In this document: positions 16,706-25,744 of the stretch, one piece after another | How the letters are laid out: every line of letters starts with the position of its first letter | How positions within the stretch are numbered: the stretch's first letter is position 1 | Assembly: GCA_022843625.1 (NCBI GenBank) | Contig: JALHNH010000022.1 | Span: 1 to 64,000, forward strand | Length of the DNA: 64,000 nt | Reading direction: 5' to 3' | Origin: Bryobacter sp. | GTDB taxonomy: Bacteria > Acidobacteriota > Terriglobia > Bryobacterales > Bryobacteraceae | Notes under the pieces: model-generated | Seen by the model: the letters and a program-made list of their open reading frames with translations, nothing else | What the model was told of the DNA's origin: nothing | The model's database searches: none | Program-made: the position numbers and the translations under genes

Positions 16706-17587
16706 GTGGCGCAGGCAGAATTCAAAATCGAAACAGCCTTTCTTGAGAGGCTTGAGCGGCTTACCATCCACTGGCAGAAGTCATTTCCTGGAGTCGTGGG
16801 TGGACATAATGCGAGCCGCTTCTCAGGGCCAGGGCAGGAGTTTCTCGATCATCGCAATTTTCATAGTGGCGATGATTTGAGAGCGGTGAACTGGCGGGCT
16901 TATATGCGCCTGGAAAAGTTGTTTCTCAAGTTGTTCACGATTGAGCCGCGGGTGCCGATCCGGATTTTTCTCGATGCGAGCGAGAGCATGGGGCTGGGCG
17001 GGAAGTGGGATTATGCGCGGCGGCTGGCTGCGGCCATTACCTATGTCGGGCTGGTGCGTCTGGATGCCATGCAGTTGATTCCGTTTCGGGGCGAGCTTGA
17101 AGAGGGGTTGGCTTGCGGGGGCGGGCGTCATCGCTTCTCGCCCGTAGCCGATTATCTGGCGGCACTCAAGACGGGCGGCAAGACCGATGTGACGCGCGTG
17201 GTGAGGGAGTTTCTTGGTGGGAACCGGCAAAAAGGGCTGGTAATTGTGATCTCAGACTTTTTGGGTGAAGAGGATTGGCTCAAGCCGCTGCAGTATATGG
17301 CTGATTTCGGGCATGAGCTGACACTGATCCAGGTGTGGGACGATGTGGACCGTGCGCCTGTGGTGGAGGGGGATCTTGAAATTACCGAGGTAGAGTCAGG
17401 CAAGCAGGTGAAGTTGACTTTCGATGCGAAGGCGCGGGCGCAATACACGGAAGCCTTTGATGCCTATGCGGAAACTTTGCGTCATCTGGCGTTGCGGAAT
17501 CAGGGACGTTATACGGGATTACCTACCAGTACCAGTGTCGAAGAAGCGGTTTTTGGAGCATTGGTTGCTACGCAGGGGTTGCGCTAA
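16706..17587 (+). CDS. DUF58 domain protein
   Basis: 293 residues, GTG start. The DUF58 hallmark is clear at about 38-80: GPGQEFLDHRNFHSGDD, LRAVNWRAYMRLEKLFLKLF. It is followed by a VWA-like fold with the degenerate MIDAS IFLDASESMGLGGKWDYA (about 90-107). No membrane segment is seen, so it is probably cytoplasmic and a partner of the MoxR ATPase. Its stop codon abuts the ATG of the next gene (taaatg), so the two are tightly coupled. Confidence 0.9.
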   Translation: MAQAEFKIETAFLERLERLTIHWQKSFPGVVGGHNASRFSGPGQEFLDHRNFHSGDDLRAVNWRAYMRLEKLFLKLFTIEPRVPIRIFLDASESMGLGGKWDYARRLAAAITYVGLVRLDAMQLIPFRGELEEGLACGGGRHRFSPVADYLAALKTGGKTDVTRVVREFLGGNRQKGLVIVISDFLGEEDWLKPLQYMADFGHELTLIQVWDDVDRAPVVEGDLEITEVESGKQVKLTFDAKARAQYTEAFDAYAETLRHLALRNQGRYTGLPTSTSVEEAVFGALVATQGLR

Positions 17588-20500
17588 ATGGAATTTCTGA
17601 ATCTCAGTTTTCTGGAGTTTTCGGCGCTGTTTGCGCTAGTGAGTGCGGCGGTGGTGGCGCTTTATCTGCTGGATCGATCACGAGTGAAGATCCAGGCGGC
17701 TACGTTGCGATTCTGGCAGGCGGCGCAGGTTCCGCCGGTGCAGCAGCGCCGTCGCCGAATTCAGCAACCGTGGAGCCTGTTGTTGCAACTGCTGGCCATA
17801 GCTTTGTTGCTGCTCGCGGCTTCACAGGTGAGATGGGGCGGGGAGCGGTACACACCTCATAACCACGTGCTGATTGTGGATGCATCGGCTGCGAGTTCTG
17901 CGCCGACGCGGGGTGATGCTCGCACAGATGTGTTGACGGCTTCCAAGCGCAAGGCGCTCGCATGGCTGAAGTCTTTGCCTTCACAGGACAAGGTAAGTGT
18001 GCTTGAAGCGGGTACGCTGATTACGCCGCGTACATCGCTGGAGGCCAATCGCTCGATCACGGCGAAGGCGATTCAGGGCTTGACGGCTGGCACTGGCAGT
18101 ACCCGGATGGAAGATGCCTTTGAGTTTGCGGGCAGCTTGCAGAAGCGCGCTGGTGGTGTGGCCGGAGAGATTGTTTACGCTGGCCCCGCCAGACTTGCTT
18201 CCGGGGAGACGCAGATTGGGAAGGTGCCGCAGAATTTGCGGCTGCTGGTTACTGATACTTTTCTGAACAACCTGGGGATTCGCAAGGCCGGAGTGCGGCG
18301 GAGTCTTGATGATCTGAGTGTTTGGGATGTTCTGGTGACGGTGAAGAATTACGCGGCACAAGCGCGACCGCTGTCGCTGGGGCTGTCTTATGGCGGCGTT
18401 CCGGTGGCGAGTACGAATGCGACGCTGGCGGCGGGTGCCGAGCAGACGCTGACGCTAACGCACCGGACGAAGTCGTCTGGTGTGCTTGAGGTTCGGTTGC
18501 TCGGGCGTGACGATGTGGCGCTCGATGACCGGGTGGAAGTGGAATTGCCGGCATTGCCGAGCGTGAAGGCAAAGGTGTACAGCCGTGAGCCTCAGGTTTG
18601 GCGGCCGTTGCTGGCGGCGAATCCGCTGGTTGAGGTTTCCTACTTTAGCCCGGAGCAGTATACGCCCGAGGCTGCAGACGGATCGCTGCTGATCTTTGAC
18701 GGAATTGCGCCGGGCAAACCGGAGAAGTCTGCGGCACTTTATGTGGCGGGTGGAACGCAGGAATTGGTCCTCAAGAGCTGGCGGACGGATCACCCGATTG
18801 CCGGGGGTATCCGGAGCCGGGACTTCCGGTTGAGCGGGGCCAAAGTGTTGAGTGCGGGTGCGGGTGAAGTGGCTGTGCTGGAGAGTGAGAGCGGGCCACT
18901 GCTGGTTGCTGGCAAGGGTGTTGTCCGGCTTGGCTTTCAGCCACTGAAGACGGCGATGCGTCAGGAAGTGACCGGGCCTTTGTTGATCGCCAACATTCTT
19001 AGGTACCTCGCGCCGGATAGCTACAAGCAGTGGGAAAGCGTGGCTGCGAGCCCGGGGGCGATTCAGCTGCCCGTTGGGGATGTTGACCTCAAGACCTTGC
19101 AGGTATTGACCGGTGACGGTAAGGCGCTGCCGTTTTCCGTGGAGAACGGGATGTTGCGTAGCTTCATGCCCTATCCCGGGACGGTGCGGATTCTGGATGG
19201 CAGCCGCGAAGTGGTGTATTCGCTGACGCTGCCGGATCTGCCGGACAAAAGCTGGGATGCGCCTTCTACGGTTGCCAGCGGGATTCCGGCCGACGGTGTC
19301 AGCGCGCCCGAAGCGAAGGAACTGTGGCGTTGGCTGGCGCTTGCCGGCGGGATCATACTGCTGATCGAGTGGTGGCTATTTGCCAAAAAGCAACGCATGT
19401 GGTTGAAGATCGCGGCGCTGGCGGTGATCGCTATTGCCTTGTATGGTCCTGCGATGTCGCTGTTTGAGACCAAGCTCGCGGTGACAATTCTGGCCGATAC
19501 GTCTCAGAGCCTGACCCAGACGGATATCGATACGCTGGCCGATCGTATTGGGCAGGTGCAGGGGGCTCGTGGCCGGCATGTTGTGCGGGTGATGCCTTTT
19601 GCGCGTAACGTGCGAGCGATTACGGCGGATGAATCTGCCGGTGGGTTGAAGGCTACTGCTGGTGAAGCTGGCCGAGGTACAAATCTGGAGGCGGCGATTC
19701 GGGATGCCATAGCTTCGACGCCGGCGGATCTGGTGCCCCATTTTGTTGTGATCAGCGACGGCATGGAAACCGAAGGGAATGCAATGCAGGCGCTGTGGCA
19801 GGCGCAGCAGATGAATATCCCGATCGATACCTATGCGTTGCGGGGACGGCAGAAGCCGCAGCTAAATATTGATGCAGTGAAGATGCCGCCGCAGGCATTT
19901 GCCGGGGAGAAATTTCCGGTTGAGATTAGTTTGCGGTCACCCAAAGAGACGACTGCCCGGATCGAGTTGAAGGCTGAAGGCAAGACGATCGGCTCTGGCG
20001 AGTTAAAGCTGAAGCCCGGGGTGAATGAGCTCTCGATTACTTCGGCCGTGACAACTTCGGGCGTGATTCATATGTCGGGTACCCTTGCAGCTGGCGATCT
20101 GGGTGAAGCGAGCTTTGATCAGGCAATGTACATCCAGAAGCCGCGGATGCTGTACGTGTCGCAGGACCCCGACGGCACAGATGTGAATTTTATGAAGGCG
20201 GTGGATTCGTATCAGTTTGAAGTGACCAAGCTTGGTGAGTTGCCGCTGGATGCGATGCAGAAGTACGAAGTGGTGGTTCTCAATAATCAGGATCTGCAGG
20301 GGTATTCGCCGAATGCGAAGCTTGCGATTGAAAACTATGTCAAGCGAGGTGGTGGACTGCTGACGATTGCCGGTGAGCGCAATCAGTATCTTGAGAAGAA
20401 GCCGGGTACGCCGGAGGATCCGCTGGAGCGGACGCTGCCGGCCAAGCTTGCGCCCCCGCGCAGTCCGGAAGGGACTTGCGTCGTGCTGATTGTCGATAAG

Positions 20501-21847
20501 AGCTCGTCGATGGAAGGCCGCAAAATGGAGCTGGCCCGAATTGCATCGATTGGTGTGATCGAGAATCTGCGTCCGACGGATTTGATTGGCGTGCTGATTT
20601 TTGACAACTCGCACCAGTGGGCTGTGCCGATTCGCAAGGCTGAAGACAAGGTGCTGATCAAGCGGCTGGTGGCCGGGATTACGCCTGACGGTGGTACGCA
20701 GATTGCGCCGGCACTGCAGGAAGCATTCAAAAAGATTGTGCCCGTGAAGGCGACTTTCAAGCATATTGTTTTGCTGACCGACGGTATCTCGGAAGAAGGC
20801 GATTCGATCAATCTGGCTCGTGAGGCCGGTGCGCAGCGCGTTACGATTTCGACTGTTGGTTTGGGGCAGGACGTGAACAAGGGTTATCTCGAGAAGGTGG
20901 CCCAGTTCTCGAAGGGTAAGAGCTATTTCCTGACTGACCCGAGTGGCCTTGAACAGATTCTCTTGCGCGACGTTATGGAGTTTACCGGCTCAACTGCGGT
21001 GGAGAAGCCGACGCAGCCGATTCTGATGCGGGCTGCGGAAATTCTGGAAGGGACGGGGATCGATAAGGCTCCGAACCTGAAGGGCTATGTGAAGTATGAG
21101 ACCAAGCCGTCGGCTGATTTGCTATTGACCGTGCCTGGGGAGAAAGCGAATACGCAGGACCCGTTGCTGGCTCGCTGGCAGTATGGGCTGGGTCGGGTGA
21201 CGGTGTTCACTTCCGATGCCAAGAGCCGCTGGGCCGAGAGTTGGATGGCCTGGGCTGGCTTTGACCGCTTCTGGGGAAATGTGTTGCGCGATTTGTTGCC
21301 GCATTCGGAGACTGAGGATTCTTCGCTGACTTTCGATCCTACCAATCGCGAGCTTGAGGTGACGTATCGCCTTGCTTCGGGTGAGGATTCGAGCGCCAAA
21401 GTGCCTGCGCTCTTTGTGTTTGGAGCGAATGGGTTTCAGCAGCCGGTGATGGTGCAGAAGGTGGCGGCGGGTGTTTATCGCGGACGGATTTTGATTGGGG
21501 ATCGCACGGGATTATTTCGTGTACGGCCGGCGGAGACGACGCGGCTATTCCCTGAAGTTGGCTTCTACCGTCAGGAGACGGAAGTGGTTGCCTACGGCAA
21601 TAACCCGGCGATGCTGAAGCAGATCGCTAGCTTTAGCGGCGGTTTGTCAGATCCGAAGGCTGGCGATGTTTTCAGAGGGGGCGGCAGACAGATCGAGACT
21701 TCACTGGCACTGTGGCCGCTGCTGATTGGCCTTGCGATTTTGCTCAATCTGATTGAGCTGTTCTTGCGCAAGGGTGCGCGAGAGTACTTTAGCCGGGGCG
21801 GGGATTCCGCCCAGTCGACCAGTCTTAACCCAGTCGAAGCTTCGTAA
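17588..21847 (+). CDS. Giant BatA-like membrane protein with three VWA-type regions
   Basis: 1419 residues. Two N-terminal membrane spans with the BatA-type LLDRSRVKIQAATLRFW segment are followed by a degenerate VWA region (VDASAAS, about 95). Two more spans occur at about 583-625, a second VWA with ILADTSQSLTQTD (about 634), a Rossmann-like region (about 853-945: YEVVVLNNQDL, GGGLLTIAGERN), and a third VWA with an apparently complete MIDAS (IVDKSSSMEGRK about 967; RPTDLIG; LLTDGISEEGD about 1063). A last span lies at about 1374. Normally these parts are separate genes (BatA/BatB, glutamine-amidotransferase-like VWA protein). The partners MoxR and DUF58 are immediately upstream. It probably forms an envelope stress or assembly complex; no substrate can be named. 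Its 3' end overlaps rlmD by 23 bp. Confidence 0.85.
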   Translation: MEFLNLSFLEFSALFALVSAAVVALYLLDRSRVKIQAATLRFWQAAQVPPVQQRRRRIQQPWSLLLQLLAIALLLLAASQVRWGGERYTPHNHVLIVDASAASSAPTRGDARTDVLTASKRKALAWLKSLPSQDKVSVLEAGTLITPRTSLEANRSITAKAIQGLTAGTGSTRMEDAFEFAGSLQKRAGGVAGEIVYAGPARLASGETQIGKVPQNLRLLVTDTFLNNLGIRKAGVRRSLDDLSVWDVLVTVKNYAAQARPLSLGLSYGGVPVASTNATLAAGAEQTLTLTHRTKSSGVLEVRLLGRDDVALDDRVEVELPALPSVKAKVYSREPQVWRPLLAANPLVEVSYFSPEQYTPEAADGSLLIFDGIAPGKPEKSAALYVAGGTQELVLKSWRTDHPIAGGIRSRDFRLSGAKVLSAGAGEVAVLESESGPLLVAGKGVVRLGFQPLKTAMRQEVTGPLLIANILRYLAPDSYKQWESVAASPGAIQLPVGDVDLKTLQVLTGDGKALPFSVENGMLRSFMPYPGTVRILDGSREVVYSLTLPDLPDKSWDAPSTVASGIPADGVSAPEAKELWRWLALAGGIILLIEWWLFAKKQRMWLKIAALAVIAIALYGPAMSLFETKLAVTILADTSQSLTQTDIDTLADRIGQVQGARGRHVVRVMPFARNVRAITADESAGGLKATAGEAGRGTNLEAAIRDAIASTPADLVPHFVVISDGMETEGNAMQALWQAQQMNIPIDTYALRGRQKPQLNIDAVKMPPQAFAGEKFPVEISLRSPKETTARIELKAEGKTIGSGELKLKPGVNELSITSAVTTSGVIHMSGTLAAGDLGEASFDQAMYIQKPRMLYVSQDPDGTDVNFMKAVDSYQFEVTKLGELPLDAMQKYEVVVLNNQDLQGYSPNAKLAIENYVKRGGGLLTIAGERNQYLEKKPGTPEDPLERTLPAKLAPPRSPEGTCVVLIVDKSSSMEGRKMELARIASIGVIENLRPTDLIGVLIFDNSHQWAVPIRKAEDKVLIKRLVAGITPDGGTQIAPALQEAFKKIVPVKATFKHIVLLTDGISEEGDSINLAREAGAQRVTISTVGLGQDVNKGYLEKVAQFSKGKSYFLTDPSGLEQILLRDVMEFTGSTAVEKPTQPILMRAAEILEGTGIDKAPNLKGYVKYETKPSADLLLTVPGEKANTQDPLLARWQYGLGRVTVFTSDAKSRWAESWMAWAGFDRFWGNVLRDLLPHSETEDSSLTFDPTNRELEVTYRLASGEDSSAKVPALFVFGANGFQQPVMVQKVAAGVYRGRILIGDRTGLFRVRPAETTRLFPEVGFYRQETEVVAYGNNPAMLKQIASFSGGLSDPKAGDVFRGGGRQIETSLALWPLLIGLAILLNLIELFLRKGAREYFSRGGDSAQSTSLNPVEAS

Positions 21848-23051
21848 CGGTTTCGAGGTGGAAGGTTTGCGGGAAAAGATCGATGAGAACCATCTCATCG
21901 ACGTGATAGCCGGCAGCCATGAGTACTGCGAGATCGCGGACTAGCGTGGAGGGATCGCAGGATACGAGGCGAAGCTCAGGAGACTGGATGCGGGCGAGTT
22001 GCTCTGCCGCCACTTTGCCGAGGCCGCTGCGGGGCGGGTCTGCAATGATAACGTCGGGCTTCTCGGTGAGATCCGTAAGGAAGGCATCGACGTTGGCTTG
22101 CGCGATGCGGACGTTTTCGACTTTATACGTTTTTGAATTGGCCTGAAGGTCAAACATAGCGACCTTGCCAGATTCGACTGCGGTGACTCGCTCGAAAGTT
22201 TTGGCAAGCGGGAGGCTGAAGAGGCCGACACCGGCGTAGAGATCGAGAACGTGTGAGCCACTGAGGTTGCGGACGGTGAGGTCTGCCAGGGCATCGACGA
22301 GGAAGCGGTTGACCTGGAAGAAACTGCGATAGCTGACCTTCCAGTCGTATCCAGCGCCGGGGTAAGTAATTGCGCCGGACTTGACGCCGGGGACTTCATG
22401 CTCCATCCAGTCAAAGAAATGTTTGGCGATGGGAGCGTTGGTATCGACGACGTTGAGCTGAACGTCTGTTTCGTTGGTGAAGACTTCGAGAGACTTGAGG
22501 AACTTGGGGAAGCGGTGGTCTTTTGCGATCAGGTTGAGGACGCCCAGGACTTCATTGATCTTGGGTGAGGATACCGGGCACTGATCGACTGGCACGAGTT
22601 TGTGGCTGGCGACTTCGAGGAAGCCGACCTTGCCGTCGTGGAAGTGGAACTGGGTGCGGTTGCGGTAGCCGAGGGGCTCGCCGCTGATGGTCTGGATTTC
22701 GCGATCGAGTTTAAGCTTGGCGCGGTCGAAGAGTTCACGAAGGATCTCGCGCTTCCAGTGGAGCTGGTGTTCGTAGGAGAGTTGTTGGTACTGGCAGCCT
22801 CCACATTTCTCGAAGTGTCGGCAGGGCGGCTCGACACGGTCTGGAGAGGCTTCGACGATCTGATCGACGCGGGCGTCAATAAAGTTTGACTTGCTTTTTT
22901 TTGCGCTGGCTTCGACGAGATCGCCGGGCACTACCTTGGGAAGCAAGTAAACGCGGCCTTCGTGACGGGCTAAGCCAGCACCGCCATACACAAGCTTTTC
23001 GATTCGAAAGGTTTGTGACGGGGATTCAGTGAGAGAATTGGAGTTCGACAT
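21825..23051 (-). CDS. rlmD: 23S rRNA (uracil-5-)-methyltransferase, RumA/RlmD type
   Basis: 408 residues from ATG 23051; the frame is open further upstream but would run through the trpS start, and family similarity begins at FRIEKLVYGGAGLARHEG. A TRAM-like domain is followed by the iron-sulfur cysteine cluster PPCRHFEKCGGCQYQQLSYE. The SAM fold has VLDLYAGVGLFSLPL and IADPPRSGLG, and the catalytic Cys is in LVSCDPSTLVRDL. The enzyme makes 5-methyluridine in 23S rRNA (which position, 747 or 1939, cannot be told). Its start codon overlaps that of divergent trpS. Confidence 0.9.
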   Translation of the reverse strand: MSNSNSLTESPSQTFRIEKLVYGGAGLARHEGRVYLLPKVVPGDLVEASAKKSKSNFIDARVDQIVEASPDRVEPPCRHFEKCGGCQYQQLSYEHQLHWKREILRELFDRAKLKLDREIQTISGEPLGYRNRTQFHFHDGKVGFLEVASHKLVPVDQCPVSSPKINEVLGVLNLIAKDHRFPKFLKSLEVFTNETDVQLNVVDTNAPIAKHFFDWMEHEVPGVKSGAITYPGAGYDWKVSYRSFFQVNRFLVDALADLTVRNLSGSHVLDLYAGVGLFSLPLAKTFERVTAVESGKVAMFDLQANSKTYKVENVRIAQANVDAFLTDLTEKPDVIIADPPRSGLGKVAAEQLARIQSPELRLVSCDPSTLVRDLAVLMAAGYHVDEMVLIDLFPQTFHLETVTKLRLG

Positions 23052-24036
23052 GAAAAAGAGGGTCTTATCGGGTGTGCAGCCCACCGGGAACCTGCACATC
23101 GGCAACTATTTAGGTGCGCTCAAAAACTGGACGAAGATTCAGTACGACTACGAGAGCATCTTCTGTATTGTGGATTTGCACGCGATTACAGTCTACCAAT
23201 CGCCAGATGAGTTGAAACGGAAGATCCTCGAGATCGCCGGTATCTTTCTGGCGTGCGGCATCGATCCGAAGCATTCGACAGTGATTGCGCAATCGACTGT
23301 GCCGGGGCATTCCGAACTGTCGTGGCTGCTGACTTGCATCACGCCGATTGGCTGGCTGGAGCGGATGACGCAGTACAAATCGAAGGCTGCGGGCCAGGAA
23401 ACGATTCTGTCGGGATTAATGCAATATCCGGTTCTAATGGCGGCCGACATCCTGCTGTACCAGGCATCGGTTGTGCCTGTAGGGGATGACCAGAGCCAAC
23501 ATCTGGAGCTGGCTCGCGATATTGCGCAGCGTTTCAATTCGCTCTATGGGCAGACCTTTGTGATGCCTGAAACGAAGTTGCCGACGGTTGGGGCACGGGT
23601 GATGGGGCTGGATGAGCCAGAGAAAAAGATGAGCAAATCGGCGCCGGGGAGCGGGCACGCGATTGCGCTGCTGGATCCGCCGGATTTGATTCGCAAGAAG
23701 TTCAACCGCGCGACTACAGATTCCAATCCGCATGTGGACTTTGAAACGATGGGGCCGGGTGTTCAGAATCTGCTTGGCATCTATCAGGCCTTCAGTGAAG
23801 TCAGCGATGACGAGATGAAGGGCAAGTTCAGCGGGATGCGGTATGGGGACCTTAAAAAGACTGTGGCGGAGATGGTGGTGAGTCATCTTGAGCCGATCCA
23901 GAAGCGGTTTGCTGAGATTACCGCTGAGCCGGGATATCTGGCCGGAGTGCTGGAAGAGGGGCGTGCCCGCGTGGCACCGATTGCCGAGCAGACCGTGCAG
24001 TTGACCAAGCAGCGTATGGGCGTTTACAGCACCTGA
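23050..24036 (+). CDS. trpS: Tryptophanyl-tRNA synthetase
   Basis: 328 residues from ATG 23050. This start is preferred to GTG 23029 because the protein then begins with the standard MKKRVLSGVQPTG and because TTGGAG at 23038-23043 is well placed as a ribosome-binding site. The class I signatures are HIGNYLGAL and KKMSKSAPG, with GDDQSQHLELARDIA. It charges tRNA-Trp. The MFS gene follows 6 bp downstream. The start region is shared with the divergent rlmD gene, with no room for separate promoters outside coding sequence. Confidence 0.96.
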   Translation: MKKRVLSGVQPTGNLHIGNYLGALKNWTKIQYDYESIFCIVDLHAITVYQSPDELKRKILEIAGIFLACGIDPKHSTVIAQSTVPGHSELSWLLTCITPIGWLERMTQYKSKAAGQETILSGLMQYPVLMAADILLYQASVVPVGDDQSQHLELARDIAQRFNSLYGQTFVMPETKLPTVGARVMGLDEPEKKMSKSAPGSGHAIALLDPPDLIRKKFNRATTDSNPHVDFETMGPGVQNLLGIYQAFSEVSDDEMKGKFSGMRYGDLKKTVAEMVVSHLEPIQKRFAEITAEPGYLAGVLEEGRARVAPIAEQTVQLTKQRMGVYST

Positions 24037-24042
24037 TGCCGT

Positions 24043-25317
24043 ATGGCTGAAAACGCGGTCTCGCTGAAAGCTTACTGGACACTGTTGCGGACCAATCGCA
24101 ATGTGCGGTTCTTATGGTTTGCACAAGTGATCAGCGAGATGGGCGACTGGTTTTATGCCGTTGCAATTTATAGCTTGTTGCTGGAGTTGACCGGTAGTGC
24201 CCGCAGTGTTGCATTTGCTACGGTGGCGATGGTGTTTCCGCAGGTGCTGGTTTCGCCGATGGCTGGTGTGGTGAATGACCGTCTTAAGCGCAGGCAGGTG
24301 ATGATTGTCGCTGATGTTGCGCGGTTCTTCATTGTGGGGTCGATGATCTTTGCTCAGTCGGCAGACCGTATCTGGCTGGTCTACATGCTGATGTTTTTGG
24401 AGACAGTGATGTGGGCGTTCTTTGAGCCAGGACGATCGAGTCTGATGCCGAATCTGTGCCGTGGTGAGCGAGAGACGCTGGTAGCGAATGCGTTGGGATC
24501 GACGACGTGGGCTGTGAACTTCTTTCTGGGTTCTGCGCTAGGCGGACTGGTGGCGGCGAGCTTTGGACGCAATTCTGTTTTTGTGATCAATGCGTTTACA
24601 TTTCTGGTGTCGGCGTGGTTGCTGACTCGGATGCATTTTGAAGAGAAGCATGTGGAAGGGCAGGGGCCGCTACGGGTTCGCGAGCTCTTTGATTTCTCGC
24701 CGATCCTGGACGGTTGGCGCTACATTCGCGAGCATGAACGTTTGAAGCCGATTCTGTTGATCAAGGGTGGGATTGGTTTGATCGGGGCGAATTGGGTGTT
24801 GCTACCAGTGCTGGGAGAGGGCCAGTTTCGTCTGGAGGGCTGGGGGCTTGATAAAAGCCAGGCGGGGATGCTTGGGATGAGCACGCTGATGGGGGCTCGG
24901 GGAATCGGGAGCTTTATTGGGCCGATGCTGGGGGCGCCGCTAGCGACGATGCAGCTTTCGCGATTGCGCTGGGGCATTTCGCTGGGTTTTGGGATTGCCT
25001 GTGTTGGCTATCTGGGGCTTGGGTTGGCGCCGAGCCTGGCGCTCGCTGCGCTGGCGGTTGTGGTTGGCCATGCGGGGACATCGATGAACTATGTGTTCTC
25101 TTCAACACTCGTGCAGACGCTGAGTGAGGATCGATTCCGTGGGCGGGTGACGAGTGCGGAATTTGCTTTGATGATGACCTCGATTTCGCTCTCAAGTTAC
25201 TTTTCAGGTGAGGCGATTGATCGTGGGATCCCGGCGCAGCAGGTGGCGATTTGCGTTTCGGCGTTGACGGTGCTGCCGGTGCTGCTGTGGCTTTGGGCTA
25301 CTCGGAAATGGTCGTGA
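24043..25317 (+). CDS. Major facilitator superfamily transporter
   Basis: 424 residues with about 11-12 membrane spans. The segment MAGVVNDRLKRRQVMIVADV is the conserved MFS loop 2-3 (G-x3-D-R-x-x-R-R). The sequence LRTNRNVRFLWFAQVISEMGDWFYAVAIY at the N-terminus resembles the MFS_3 / EntS-like exporter group. The substrate is unknown; export of a small molecule is the usual role. It is 6 bp after trpS and overlaps the convergent P-loop kinase gene by 20 bp. Confidence 0.88.
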   Translation: MAENAVSLKAYWTLLRTNRNVRFLWFAQVISEMGDWFYAVAIYSLLLELTGSARSVAFATVAMVFPQVLVSPMAGVVNDRLKRRQVMIVADVARFFIVGSMIFAQSADRIWLVYMLMFLETVMWAFFEPGRSSLMPNLCRGERETLVANALGSTTWAVNFFLGSALGGLVAASFGRNSVFVINAFTFLVSAWLLTRMHFEEKHVEGQGPLRVRELFDFSPILDGWRYIREHERLKPILLIKGGIGLIGANWVLLPVLGEGQFRLEGWGLDKSQAGMLGMSTLMGARGIGSFIGPMLGAPLATMQLSRLRWGISLGFGIACVGYLGLGLAPSLALAALAVVVGHAGTSMNYVFSSTLVQTLSEDRFRGRVTSAEFALMMTSISLSSYFSGEAIDRGIPAQQVAICVSALTVLPVLLWLWATRKWS

Positions 25318-25744
25318 TTTTGACGAAGCCCTCCGATTCGGTTGGGGGCTGCAGGCCGTGGAACATTTGCTCGATCACCTCTGCGGGGACAACGCGTGAG
25401 CGGCTGTTGTTGCGCTTGAGTGCTAGCTTAAGTGGGACGTCGAAGTGGACGGCCTCGGCTATGGCGCCGTATTTGGCGATCAGGCGAAGCCAGTGTTTGC
25501 GGTCTCTGCGGCGCAGGTTTGTGGCGTCGAGGATGGTGGGGGATGCGCCGATTTCGAGCCGGGTGCGCAAGAGGTGCCGCATTGCCGCGAAGACTTTTCC
25601 ATGGATGTTTTGATTGGTCTCGTCGCCGCTGAGGAGAAGGCGCATCTCGTCGGAGCTTAGAATCGTGCTGCCTTGAGCCCGAGCCCAGGTAGATTTTCCA
25701 GAGCCTGGAATTCCGATTAACAGGATCACCCTCGCTTGTGTCAC
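25298..25744 (-). CDS. P-loop kinase of the polynucleotide-kinase-like AAA_33 type
   Basis: 148 residues, probably from GTG 25744 or GTG 25729. Walker A is LIGIPGSGKSTWA (about 9-21), ILSSDEMRLLLSG is the nucleotide-kinase DxxR region, and ILDATNLRRRDRKHWL (about 71-86) is the T4 Pnk-like second motif. HFDVPLKLALKRNNSR..VPAEVIEQM completes the lid. It probably phosphorylates a small molecule or nucleic acid end. Both ends overlap neighbours: the MFS gene 3' end and the start region of the divergent membrane protein. Confidence 0.8.
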   Translation of the reverse strand: MTQARVILLIGIPGSGKSTWARAQGSTILSSDEMRLLLSGDETNQNIHGKVFAAMRHLLRTRLEIGASPTILDATNLRRRDRKHWLRLIAKYGAIAEAVHFDVPLKLALKRNNSRSRVVPAEVIEQMFHGLQPPTESEGFVKITTISE

